A DNA stretch of 64,000 bases, from NCBI GenBank assembly GCA_028017165.1, contig CM051531.1, forward strand, positions 50,593,893-50,657,892. Reading direction: 5' to 3'. The DNA comes from Herpetospermum pedunculosum (Eukaryota; Streptophyta; Magnoliopsida; Cucurbitales; Cucurbitaceae). The notes under the pieces are model-generated. The model saw nothing but the letters and a program-made list of their open reading frames with translations. It was not told the DNA's origin and did no database searches. The position numbers were made by a program, and so were the translations under genes. This document shows positions 1-11,481 of the stretch, piece after piece. The number at the start of each line of letters is the position of its first letter. The stretch's first letter is position 1.

Positions 1-93
1 CGAGCGAGCGAGCGAGGAAGAAGAGGAGGAGAGATATATATACTTTTTCACTTTTAGGGTTCAATTTCTCTGCGTTAACTGCGCTAATTCATC

Positions 94-1304
94 ATGGATC
101 GGAAGCTAGTGGTTAGTATTTTTATTCTTCCCCTATTCAGCTACGTCTGTGTGCTTTTTCAGCTGTTTCTTCTAAGTAATTGGGTTTAGGTTTGTTTCTG
201 TTTTCCTCCATTAGGTTACCGATTTGATTTGTGTTATTTATTTGTTCATGAAATTTAGGTTCTTGGTATTCCATGGGACGTCGATACAGAAGGGCTGAGA
301 GACTACATGTGCAAATTTGGGGAGTTGGATGATTGTATTGTCATGAAGGTTTGTCCTTTTTCATTCTTCTTATGGCTTTTCAAGAAAACATGCTTTTGTG
401 AATCTAGAGTGTTTTTTATTGCGTGATGCGCACTCAAGAGCATTAGTTCTCCGGGGCTTAAGCCCAAGGCGCTTAATAACAAAGTTTTGTAAATAATTTT
501 TTTTTATACATGAAAATTAATAGTATTATGAATAAGAAGATATGAAAAGTTTAAGAAGTTATAGCTTTTATTAGAGATTGTGGAGAAAAATCAACATTTT
601 TTAAGAATAATTTTTAGTTTCTTCCTAAAACATTATTAAAAGAATAGGGCTCAAGGTGGTAGGGAGACAATCAAAGAGTTTCTTCTCCATCCGCCCTTTT
701 GCGAGAAAATGGTTGTTTTTGTGGCAAGCTGGTTTGTGCTATTTTGTGGGGTCTTTAGGGATAGATGAATAATAGAATCTTTAGAGGGTTGGAGAGATCT
801 TCGAGTGATGTTTGGTCCCTTGTTAGATTCCATGTTTCTCTTTGGACTTCAGTAACATAGTTATTTTGTAATCATCCTCTAGGTCTTATTTTACTTGATT
901 GGAGCCTCATTTTGTAGTTTGGCTCTTCTTCGTAGGTTTTCTTTTTGTATGCCCTTGTATTGTTTTCATTTTTTCTCAATGAAAGTTAGGTTTATTCCTA
1001 TCCACAAAAAACAAGTTCGGTTTATCATTAGTAAAAACAGTGCTTCAATCTAACTTGTGAGTAGATCTCATCACCACCACGTTTCTGACATCCTTAGTAT
1101 GGGAGCAGATAGGTTTAAGTAGGTAATCTTCATGTGATTTATTGGCATTTAGATTGTAGGAATGTATGAGCTGTCTATGTTTTGGACATGCAAAAATATG
1201 AGTTTTGCATGCTAAGAAGTGAAACATGTTTAGTTTGCGGGAGTGTGATTTACAAAAGTTAATTTGAATAATTATTAACTATTATTTAAATTTTAAGAAC
1301 ATTA

Positions 1305-1335
<31 letters not shown>

Positions 1336-4300
1336 TGATATCCGTGAGTGTCCGTGCCAGCTTACATGCACCTCGACTAATCTCATGGGACAACCACTTG
1401 ACTTGACCATACAACATTTTGTTGGCAAGGAAACCCCTAGGAAATTAATTCCTAGGTAGGTGGCCACCAAGGATTGAACCCATTCTCTCTAGGAGGGCTT
1501 TAATAGTCACAAGGCCCTTCATGACCACTAGGCCCTTCATGACCACTAGGCCAACCCTTGATTGTTAGAACATAAATTAAATTAAACATTTTGATTTTAA
1601 AAGTTAAAAATCCATATCATGGCATCTCTTCTTCAGGCCCTAGCTAAGACCGAAAAATATCTAAAACAAACTTCCCTAGTAGATACTTCAAGTAAAAAGA
1701 CAACTCCAAAATCAAAATTGACTCCAAAAAAAAAAGATAAAGAAAAAAAAAGACTGACTTAAAAAATTATGATCCAAATCTTTGATGCTCGCATACAAAC
1801 ACGCCATTGATTGCCTAATGCGTTTCTTTGGGTGTCTATTTCTAAGAAATTTGTAGAACTATTCGTTAGGCCTTGTTCTCTTAAATTGAAGCCTTTTCCT
1901 GTATGGCTAGTTTTGTTTCTGGTGGCTTCTCTTGTTGGGCTATGGTTTTGGATACCCCTCTTATGTTTTTAATGCTTTCTTAATGAAAGATTCTTTTATC
2001 AGCTTTGTTTTCCTGGTGGATTGTACATATGAAGATAGTGAATGCTTGTCAGCGACTAATTTTGTATCGTTGCATCTTTTTATATTCAAGTCATTTGATC
2101 TTATAGTCAGATGCTTCTTTTTCTCTATGTCAGGAGAGGTCAACTGGTCGGTCTCGGGGTTTTGGATATGTGACATTTGCAACCGATGAAGATGCTAAGG
2201 TAGGAATATGTTCAATATTTTATTTTTTGGTGGAGTTGATGTTTTCTGATGCCTAACATCTCTTTGTTGCAGAATGCACTATCAAGTGAGCACTTTCTTG
2301 GCAACAGAATGATGGAAGTTAAAGTTGCCACACCTAAGGTTAGTCTCTCTCTCTCTCTCCTTTACTTTTTGCACTCCCTTGCATACATTTTCCTTCTCCA
2401 GAATGCTCTTCGTTTTATCTTCTTTTTTAATAATGAAATCATAAAAAGTGCAAGTACTGTGTTTTGATGTGTATGCATTCAACTTGATTGGACATGGACT
2501 TCATATTTTCTGTCGACAGGAGGAGATGAGAGCGCCTCCAAAGAGAGTTACCAGGATCTTTGTAGCAAGGATCTCACAATCTGTCACTGAGGCTGCCTTC
2601 CGCAGGTAGTTTGGTGTGATTTTGTGCTCCTTCTTCTTCTTCTTCTTTTATATTTAACCTTTTGAGTGAAGGTTGCCAGTGACTATATGAAAATGAAAGT
2701 TTTCAGTTACCTCTATAGAAAAATGAGTATATTTGTAACATCTGTTTTGAATTGAAAAGCATGCCCTGGAAGTGATCTTGTAAGCTGTAATTGTTAAATC
2801 AACTAAATTGTTCATTTCGGAAACTGAAATGGAGGAATCTCATAGATAGGGATGAATGATTAATTTGAAGGGGATAAACATACCCGGTCTTTTTGGATGG
2901 TGTTATTTTACTTAATTACTTGATGCAAATTGAACTCTCTCTTTTCATCTTATAGTATCTCTAATCTTTTGACCAACTGGAGATGTTATTTGTAACTCCT
3001 TTGGTTTGAGTTTTTTTTTTCTTTTTTTTTTTAAATTTCATATATCAATGAAATTGTTTCTTATCCAAAAAAAAAAAAAAAATTAATTCTGGCCCTTTCT
3101 TACATTATGATGCTAATTCACAACTATTGTTCCCTGAAGCAACTTTCCTTCATTTTTCTGTCATTCCATACTTCTATGAAACATAGACATTTTAGTTCGG
3201 GTAATGTTTGTCTGCTATAAAAGCACCGACACTTGTAAAATGACCAAGTGTCGGTGTTGGACACGTGTCCGACACACAGCTGGCGTGTCCCTTTTTTATT
3301 ATTTTTTTTAATTTATATATATATATATATTATACACTCTCTCCAAACTGCTGCCACATGTGTTTATCCAATGCCGAGACACAAATTCATCTATTCAGCA
3401 AGTGCTCTTTCGCCAACAAATTTTGGACACGTGTTTATCCAATTCCATACTTCTATGAAACATAGACATTTTAGTCAGGGTTTGTCTGCTATAAAGCACC
3501 GACACTTGTAAAATGGCCAAGTGTCGGTGTTGGACACGTGTCCGACACACAGCTGGCGTGTCCCTTTTTTTATTATTTTTTTTTTATATATATATATATT
3601 TTATACACTCTCTCCAAACTGCTGCCACATTTGTTTATCCAATGCCGAGACACAAATTCATCTATTCAGCAAGTGCTCTTTCGCCAACAAATTTTGGAAT
3701 CTTTGGCGAGAGAGAAACACACGCATATTTAGAGATTTATCTAAAGATATTAGCTCATTTATTGATTCTACTTCCTTTTTGGCTTTAACTTGGAGCAAGC
3801 TAAAAAACCCTCGACTTCATATATTAGCCCATATCTCCTCAACAAAGCAACCAGCCGGAAGTACCCTTTTCTGAAGAGGAAATCTACAAAGCCATTAATG
3901 ACCTTGGAGCCAACAAGTCCCCGTGGTCGGATGGATTCTCAGCTGAATTCTATAAAAATTCATGGAACATCCTTAAGCTCGACTTATTGGGGGTGTTCAA
4001 CGATATTTTTAGAAATGGTTGTATAAATGCAAACACTAATGAGACTTATATTTGCCTCATCCCGAAGAAAAATGGGATCAAGGGAGTGGGGGATTTTAGA
4101 CTCATAAGCCTCACGACGGGATTATATAAAATTATAGCTCGAGTTCTATTTGAGAGACTCAACAGGGTTCTTCCTTCTACTATAACTGGTTTTCAATCGG
4201 CTTTTGTGGCAAATAGGCAAATTTTTTATGCCTCCTTAATTGCTAATGAGATTATTGATGATTTCAAAAGAAAAAAGAAGAAATGGGTTATCATCAAGCT

Positions 4301-7300
4301 GGACATCAAAAAAGCCTTCGACATGGTGGATTGGAGCTTTTTGGATGAAATCCTAAAGGCAAAAGGCTTTGGCATAAAATGGAGGAGATGGATCCATGGA
4401 TGTGTATCCAAATTTTTCTATTATGATTAATGGGAATCCCCGTGGCAAGATCAGAGCTACAAGGGGTCTCAGACAAGGTGACCCTCTATCCCCCTTTCTC
4501 TTTATTATTGTCGTGGATTGCCTTAGCTGTATGTTGTTAAAAGCTGAAAGGGAAGGAGCTATAAAGGGTTTTGAGATGAGTAGAGACACTGACTTATCAA
4601 TTACTCATCTTCAATTTGCTAACGATACTCTCCTTTTTTCATCAAGTGAGGAACATTACTTCAAAAACCTCTTCCACACGTGACACGATAGAGGATTTCA
4701 AGAGAGTCTCGAGCTTGAATATTAATAACAAAAAATTAGAATTCTTGGGTCTAAATTTAGAGGAAGAAAAAATTGAATTTCTTGCTGCATCCACCAAATG
4801 CAAGAGGGGCTTTTGGCCGAACACCTACTTAGGGCTGCCCCTAAATGGTAAACCAAGTTTGAAGCTCTTTTGGGCTCCCATCATCGAGAAGATAGAAAAG
4901 AGATTGTCTACTTGGGGTCCAAATTTGTCGGAGGGGGGGTGGGGAGATTAACTCTTATACAAGCCACATTGGCGAATCTGCCCATTTATTATCTCTCCCT
5001 ATATAGGGCGCCAAAATCAGTGACTGAGGATATTGAGAGGCTTTTCAAGAATTTTCTATGAAAGGGCAGCCCGGAATACAAAGGATTGCGCTTGCTGAGA
5101 TGGGAAAAAGTCAAGATACCCATTGAGGAGGGAGGCCCAAGCATTATTGACATGCAATTGAGAAACAAATCTCTTTTATCAAAGTGGATTTGGCGTTTTC
5201 ATTATGAAAAAGATGCTTTATGGAGACAAATTATTAAGGTCACGTATGAATCTTCACACTTCGACACTAGGCCAAATTCCTTATCTATGCACTCAGCTAA
5301 AGGCCCATGGAAAGCGATTGATTCTCTCAAACACTTAATTTATGAACACATAAATATTAGAGTTGGAGATGGACAAAAGACTTTTTTTTTTTTTTTCTGG
5401 AAAGATGTGTGGTGTGGACCGATCAGTTTACAGCATCTCTTCCCCGGATTGTATCATTTATCCATGAAAAATGAGGCCTCTATAGCTGGGATTTGGTGCC
5501 CCCAATCTAGAATGTGGCTGCTGTATTTTAGAAGAAATCTTCAGGATGATGAAGTGGAAGAATGGTCCTCTTTCAACAATACCATGATCTCTTTTAATGC
5601 TATTGATAGGGAGGACACTTGGTTATGGAATTTAGAGAGAAGCAATCTATTCTCCTCTAAATCTATGACCGCGACATTAGCTTCTACGGGTTTATGTGAA
5701 CATTTGGCTTTATACAAGGTGATATGGGCTGGGAGGTACCCGAAAAAGGTGAAATTCTTCATTTGGGAGCTTAGTCATTCATGTATTAATACTTATGATA
5801 AGCTCCAAAATAGACTCCCGAAGCATAATTTATCCCCTAATTGCTGCCATTTATGCATGGACAATGAGGAATCTCAAATTCACTTATTCAGTGATTGTAC
5901 ATATGCTGGAAAATTTTGGAACTTCCTTCTTGGCGCCTTCGAATGGTCATTTCCTCATCCGGGTAATATCCTCTCTTTAATCTACATCCTTATTATGGGT
6001 CATCCATTCAAGAAAGCTAAAAAGACCCTTTGGTTATGTTTTGTCCGTGCTTCCATTTGGAATATTTGGATCGGGAGGAACACTCGCATCTTCAGAGACA
6101 CGACCAAAAGTGCTTGCCGGTTCATCGAATCAACGACCGTATTAGATATATCGTGGAGCAAGCTATCTACTCTTTTTTGTATTTATGATCTTTCCACTCT
6201 CTATAATCAATGAAGGTATTTTTGTAATTAACAGGATAGGATTTCTTTTGTAACACTCTTTCATATTATCAATGAAATTGTTTTTGTTTCCTATCAAAAA
6301 AAAAAAAAAACTTTGAGCAAGCTCTATCCTCCATTTTGTAATTATGATCTCACCACTCTCATTAATCAGTGGAGATGCTTTTTGTAACTGTTCTTTTGAT
6401 AGGTCTTTACTTTGTAACACATTTCATATTATCAATGAATAGTTTCTGATTCCTATAAAATATATATATATATATTATTTTTTGACTCGCGAGGGGACAC
6501 GCGGGGACACTCCTTAGACACGTTTTTTTATGTTTAAAATTTTTATGAGTCTGTTTAAGGAGAAAAACCAGTTCCCTTCCGGGTTCTTTTGGCATCTCTT
6601 AGAAGTCTGTTGACTCAATCCACAAGGACCTTAGTGCCTTCAAGTTATTTCCCCAAATGTAACTTTCTGATAAAACCATCATCCTGATGGGATCTCGGAG
6701 AGAAGAGCGTTAGTATCCTTCGGATGGCAGCTGGGCATGTAGAATCAACTAAGACACTATTCAAGTATTTTGTGGCAGAGTTGCAATGTTTGTCTTAAGA
6801 AATTGATACATGTTTTTCATTTATGATTTGATGACCCTTTTTTCATATGGTTTATGATTCAGGATGAAAATAAACTTCATTTTTTTTTAATGTTTGTTGC
6901 AGTCATTTTGAGAAATATGGAGAGATAACAGATCTTTACATGCCAAAGGTACGGTTTCCATTTCACTAATCTAGGAAATTAGTTCTGTAGGTCTACTGCC
7001 AAGTGTGTTGTGTAAAAAAGTAAATGAGTCCATGCACTATGTGAATTGGAAAATATGGATTTGATGACCACATATGGTTCACCCATGTTTATGTACAATC
7101 TGCAATGTATTATCGACGTCTTTTAACGTTTACTTGATTAATTATTCAGGACCAGGGCTCAAAAATACATCGTGGAATAGGTTTCATCACTTTTGCAAGT
7201 TCAGGTTGGATCATCTTTTTTTTTCTTTTTTTTTGTACCCTGATAAGAAACCTGGAAGATGATTGTAAAGTTCAAGTTGGACCATCTTTTTATATGGATA

Positions 7301-10300
7301 TAACATATGATTGTAGAGTTCAAGTTGACAATTTTTGGCATGTTTCTTCAATTTCTGAAAGTGTACTGTCCACAATGGTATGTCCGAGAGGTGTTGGACA
7401 CTCCGACACTTGGGTGATTTTGATTGACCCCTCAATTACCATGGAATGATGGATGGGGTTTGTTTTACATTAATTGTTTATGCCATGAAGCATAATCCAC
7501 TTTAGTTTGAATAATATGTTCTCCTGTCTGTGTCCGAGAGGTGTTGGACACTCACTCCGACACTTGTAAGAAATGAGGTAGAAACTTGTTAGCTCAATAG
7601 ACGTGTTAGACATTAGTTGTACACTTGTACCTGTACAAATTGACTACGAGTCTGGGAAACTTGTTTGGCATGCGTTGAACATTTGTTAAGCATAATAAAC
7701 AAACAAATGGTTTTAAGCCTATTGAGAGTTCTTGGGATAAAGTTTGGGATGTACCCCACTAACCAAACAAATGGTTTTAAGCCTATTGGGAGTTCTTGGG
7801 ATAAAGTTTGGGATGTACCCCACTTTAATAGTTCGTTTGTGAGTCTATATGACTAAATATTGTTGTAATTATCCTCTTTTTATGATACTAGTTCTTGGAT
7901 CCTTTTCTTGTTATTTTTGTTTTTGTTTTTATATGATCTCCTTTGGTTGTACATTCATCATGCTTGTGCTTGTTATTGCCTTCCTTTCCTTCTAATTTTG
8001 TTTTCTTGACAATCCGCATTGTAAGGTTTTCACATTAATATAATAATTCAACTATGCTATTTCATGGTTGCTTAGGATTTCAAGGCACTGAGTGGCAACT
8101 TTTATCTTACAGATTCTGTGGAAAATTTGATGGCTGAAACTCATGAATTAGGAGGTTCTACTGTGGTGGTTGATAGAGCGACCCCCAAGGCAAGATTTTG
8201 CAGATGACTATTTAACACCATATTTACCTTCCGAAGGATTTATCTAATTAAAGGTCAAAATATTATTTCCAGGATGATGATTTCAGGCCCATAGGGAAAA
8301 TGCCGCAAGGTGGTGGGGGTGGGGGTGGAGGTGGGGGTGGTGGTGGTGGTGGTGGTGGTGGATATGGTGCATACAATGCTTATATTTCTGCAGCAACAAG
8401 ATATGCAGCTCTTGGTGCTCCTACCTTATACGACCATCCAGGCTCAGTTTATGGGAGTATGTATCTCTGATAGTATCCTTGTTCATGTGATGCTAGGCCT
8501 TGGTAAATATTGTTATGATGATTTACCGTGTCATTGGAGCAGGAGCAGGAGCCGGAGCAGGAACAGGAAGGGAATTACGAGGGATGGGGAAAAAGATTTT
8601 TGTTGGTAGGCTCCCACAAGAAGCATCTGCTGATGATCTTCGCCAGTACTTTGGCAGATTTGGCCGTATATTGGATGTCTATGTTCCCAAGGTAAAAATT
8701 AGATTTAGTTAATGCTACTTTTTGTGTGGCTGATTTGAGATAAGCCTAAAGAACCAGTTGTTGCTGATTAATGTAGGATCCTAAAAGATCGGGTCATCGA
8801 GGTTTTGGTTTTGTAACTTTTGCTGAAGATGGTGTAGCAGATCGTGTATCTCGAAGATCTCACGAGATTTGTGGACAACAGGTATGCATCTGCACGTCAC
8901 TTTGCTTTCTAGAAAGAAGCATAATTGTCCGTGTAAACATGTTCTAGAATGGTTAGATTAGGGAGTTTGTATTTTGTAACTTGATTGATATATACATGTT
9001 TATAGACGTGTACAACTAGAATTACATGTTTTTTTAAAAGCATTGCAATTATATGGGCATTTGAGTTTGAACCTTTCGGGTTCGGATCCCTTTCTGCAAT
9101 TTTTCTTTTTGTTCCTCTGTTTAGGCTTCCATTGTGGTGGTTGATTCTTTTTTGTATTTCTCATGTTTTTAGTGTTGGAAACTTGGAAGGTTCTTACTGT
9201 TTCTACACACTTCAATCTTGCAGAAAATTTTACTTTTTGGGTTACAGTATTCTTTTGTCCAAATCTATTCTATGAGAGAAAGCAATACTGGATTTGAGGT
9301 ACATTCTGCTGTTTGGTATGCAAGATGGTGTATTGTATGCGATTTCAATGGGTGAAATGGCCTCACTCACTAGAAACCAAGAGGACCATGGAAGAATGAC
9401 CAAAAGTAAGAAGATAGTTAAGAAAAAAATTCCCTTATTGATGTTTAAACTCAAAACTGGCTGTTTTACATGGACGAATCGAGAACAAAAGCGGTGGCTT
9501 CCCTTGAGTTTGATTATTATTTGGTCTCCTTGGACTGGTTAGACAGGCCTCCAAACTCGTAGACTGTGGGACAGGCTAGAATCCCCAATTTTGTTGGAAA
9601 ATATTTCTTCCCCTTGGTGCTCTTTTCCTTCTAGAACTCTTTAGTTAAATTACCCTCATTTTTGTTTCTTGTTGAAAGGTTAGTGGAATTTTTGCATTGT
9701 CTAGGACCTGAGCTCATTAATTCTTCCAAAAGCTCAAAACAAACAAAGATCCTTCCTCTTCAAAAAAAGAAAAACAAAGATCCTTCAAAGTTATGGGAAT
9801 TAAACAACTAGACAGCCAAGAAGACGAGTGCACTATGACAGATGAATAGATAAGCCAGCAAAGACTTTTTACAACCTTGCTAGACGATGTTATTCAATAA
9901 GATAACCAAAACTTCTGCATTTCTCAATTCTCACGAGGAAAAATTGATGGGTTTGGAAAGGGACTTTACTGGAAAGTTCTTTAAATCCGTGTTCCATCAC
10001 GATTTGGTATGCATGTTTTGTTGCGCATGAATCTGTGCTTCATGAATTCTTACTGTTGGGAAAGATGGCCAGGCATTGTTCCGTCATTTGGGAAGAGTGG
10101 TTATAAGTGTTATAATTATTATTACAAAAGCTTTAATCTTGAGTTATGAAATATCCTTTGCTTAGTAGTTAGTTCTAATAACACTTTTTCTTCAATCAAG
10201 AATGTAATCTCACACTCGGAATCTGCAGGTTGCTATCGATTCAGCAACTCCTCTTGATGATGCTGGAGGTGGAGTTGGAGTTGGAGCTGGAGCAGCTGGA

Positions 10301-11481
10301 GCAAGTGGAACTTTTATGATGAATAGCGCCGCAGAATCTTTTGGCGGCTATGGTGGACCTATGAGGACTTATGGAAGGATGTACGGAAGCCTGGACTTCG
10401 ATGATGTAAGTGGTTCTGTTTTGCTTGCTATTTGAATTATATTTAAGTTGGTTACAATTTAGGTGGTGATTGGTATTGGTAGCCGGTAGGTTGTCCACCA
10501 CATAAAGTGAGCTTTACATTTACTGGAAAATCCATATTCATTAGTTTTAGAATTGAAATTTGAAATTTCCATGTCTAGAAAGACCAGACCGGTTTGACGA
10601 GTCGTCGTCACAATTTTCCATCTCATCATATATAAAATGCATAACCCAATAAAAAAAACTTTTAAAAAGAAATATGGTCCATAAATCATTTTTTTAAAAA
10701 TTTTAAATAAGTTTTATTTGTCATAGTATAAACTACTTACTCCTCCATATTCATTAGTTTTAAAATTGAAATTTCCATGTCTAGAAAGACCAGACCGGTA
10801 TGACGAGTCGTTGTCACAATTTTACTTCTTTTATGTTAATTTATATCTTAAAATGTGTGAAATCTTAGTCAAATTTTAAAAAAATGAAAGAGTAAGTAGT
10901 TTATAGTCAAAATGAAAGAGTAAGTAGTTTATAGTGTGACTATGACAAATAATACTTATTTAGAAAAAAGAAAAAGAATGATTATGGACCTTATTTCTTT
11001 TTAAAAGTTTTTTTTTATTGGGTTATGCATTTTATATATGATGAGATGGACTTCTCAGTTGATAATCTTTAAATGAAACTTCAATAATAATAATCTTGAG
11101 TGTAAATTGATATCAGAAATTATTTTAATGTTTGGTTATAAACTTTTTGAAGTCTGTTCAAATACTTGAGTAAAAAAATATACTACACATACTTCCTCTG
11201 TGCTTGTCTAGAATTTATGCCAATTTGAGAATAGCTCAATTGGTTTTAGACATATATCTTCGACCATGAATTCAGAGGTTCGAATCCTTCACCCTACATG
11301 TTGAACTAAAAAAAAATTAGTCGGGGCATTTTGTAACGTCACTTCCCAACATGATTTTGTTTTTTTTTTACACAGGATTTTTCAGCTTTCTTAAGATTGG
11401 TTTGTTTTTCTTCTGCAGTGGGGTTATGGAATTGGTAGTGGAAGACCATCTAGAACAGACTGGAGGTATCGGCCATACTGA
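94..11481 (+). CDS. hnRNP-like RNA-binding protein with three RRM domains (13 exons, 393 aa)
   Basis: Exons: 94-111, 259-348, 2134-2199, 2273-2338, 2520-2605, 6903-6948, 7150-7204, 8113-8189, 8273-8456, 8543-8691, 8777-8881, 10229-10405, 11419-11481. The joined frame is open for 393 codons and ends in TGA. RRM1 has RNP1 RGFGYVTF at about residues 44-51. RRM2 has RNP2 RIFVARI (92-98) and RNP1 RGIGFITF (132-139). RRM3 has RNP2 KIFVGRL (247-253) and RNP1 RGFGFVTF (287-294). A poly-Gly tract from about residue 181 links RRM2 to RRM3, and the C-terminus is rich in Gly, Arg and Tyr, as in hnRNP proteins. The family binds single-stranded RNA and acts in nuclear RNA processing; the specific role here is not known. 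Intron 8 has a GC donor (8190-8191). The acceptor of exon 10 is ambiguous among nearby AGs in a GGAGCA repeat. Introns 2 and 5 contain LINE sequence. The start is the first ATG after a purine-rich leader, and residue 6 already begins RRM1. Confidence 0.9.
635..1010 (+). mobile_element. 5'-truncated LINE 3' end in RBP intron 2
   Basis: Broken + strand reading frames give peptides such as WSLVRFHVSLW, which I recognise as the C-terminal tail after the zinc-binding region of plant L1-type LINE ORF2. They are followed by a T-rich 3' UTR with CTCAATGAAAG and a short A-rich end near 1003-1010. Only the last few hundred bases survive, which is usual for 5' truncation. It lies in the same orientation as the host gene. 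The family assignment rests on peptide similarity only. Confidence 0.55.
1303..1566 (-). mobile_element. tRNA-derived SINE (family A), flanked by 7-bp duplication
   Basis: Read on the minus strand, the element starts with a tRNA-like head: an A-box-like TGGCCTAGTGG near 1550 and a B-box GGTTCAATCC at about 1473-1482. It ends in an A/TA-rich tail, seen on the + strand as (TA)n plus a T run at 1303-1337. AGAACAT occurs on both sides (1296-1302 and 1567-1573) as target site duplication. A 20-bp piece around the A box is duplicated in tandem. Related copies lie at 29343-29545 and 30205-30350. Confidence 0.75.
2930..3082 (+). mobile_element. LINE 3' UTR and poly-A tail
   Basis: This stretch has the same end structure as the LINE 3' ends at 6160-6310 and 6311-6460: a TTTTGACC..GGAGATG..TTTGTAAC region, then ATCAATGAAATTGTTTCTTATCC and an A run at about 3067-3082. 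It is probably a severely 5'-truncated copy in intron 5 of the RNA-binding protein gene. Confidence 0.5.
3163..3698 (+). repeat. Tandem duplication of a ~275-bp LINE-derived segment
   Basis: Two copies, about 3163-3427 and 3441-3698, are nearly identical. Each has the TTCCATACTTCTATGAAAC lead, the palindromic GGACACGTGTCC stretch, a TA-rich microsatellite and a piece encoding the CCH-type zinc-binding end of LINE ORF2. The second copy runs into more ORF2 C-terminal sequence and then abuts the start of a reverse transcriptase domain near 3861. LINE sequences are therefore joined tail-to-head here. Confidence 0.8.
3800..6310 (+). mobile_element. L1-type LINE, 5'-truncated and rearranged, in RBP intron 5
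   Basis: This sense-oriented non-LTR retrotransposon has a reverse transcriptase region, a connecting domain and a C-terminal zinc-binding domain, then a 3' UTR and an A run at 6296-6310. The endonuclease domain expected upstream of RT is missing; a duplicated piece of the element's own 3' end lies there instead. It accounts for most of the 4.3-kb intron 5 of the host gene. I could not identify a target site duplication because LINE fragments flank it on both sides. Confidence 0.85.
3861..6213 (+). pseudogene. LINE ORF2 reverse transcriptase, broken
   Basis: RT motifs are readable across frame breaks: LDIKKAFDMVDW (about 4300-4335), GLRQGDPLSPFLF (about 4465-4503) and FANDTLLFSS at about 4615-4644. 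The catalytic box normally reads F/YADD; here the second residue pair is ND, so one catalytic Asp is replaced. Frames are broken near 4430, 4680 and 4950. A TGA stands where a Trp codon is expected at about 5059. The last 376-codon frame (5086-6213) carries the zf-RVT region NCCHLCMDNEESQIHLF. The copy is dead, and the family identity is secure. Confidence 0.9.
6311..6460 (+). mobile_element. Second LINE 3' end directly after the first poly-A
   Basis: Immediately after the A run at 6296-6310, a second copy of the 3' end follows (GAGCAAGCTCTATCC, TTATGATCTCACCACTCTC, TTTCATATTATCAATGAA) and runs into a TA-rich stretch. It aligns by eye with 6155-6300. The order suggests either two successive 3'-end insertions or a head-to-tail retrotransposition product. 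Confidence 0.65.
7701..7828 (+). repeat. 64-bp tandem duplication in RBP intron 7
   Basis: Two adjacent 64-bp units (7701-7764, 7765-7828) differ by one or two bases. Each contains TTTTAAGCCTATTG and ends before the next AAACAAATGG. It is a simple local duplication with no coding meaning seen. Confidence 0.85.
10531..11048. repeat. Direct plus inverted repeats in RBP intron 12
   Basis: A segment at about 10531-10616 (TCCATATTCATTAGTTTT ... GACGAGTCG) is repeated directly at about 10746-10822. A second segment, 10620-10745, is found inverted at about 10920-11048 (for example CTCATCATATATAAAATGC against GCATTTTATATATGATGAG). The inverted arms could fold the intron RNA into a long hairpin of more than 60 bp. 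This is probably a foldback or MITE-type insertion. Confidence 0.75.
11220..11317 (+). mobile_element. Short tRNA-derived SINE (family B) in RBP intron 12
   Basis: The A box TAGCTCAATTGG (11232-11243) and B box GGTTCGAATCC (11278-11288) are about 35 bp apart, as in a tRNA promoter. They are followed by CCCTACATG and an A run near 11308-11316. The tRNA-like body does not fold as an intact tRNA and carries a poly-A tail, so it is a SINE rather than a tRNA gene. Confidence 0.65.

Noticed and set aside
8310..8609. 99-codon frame rich in Val/Gly
   Set aside because: Alternate-frame reading of the poly-Gly repeat of exon 9 running through an intron into exon 10.
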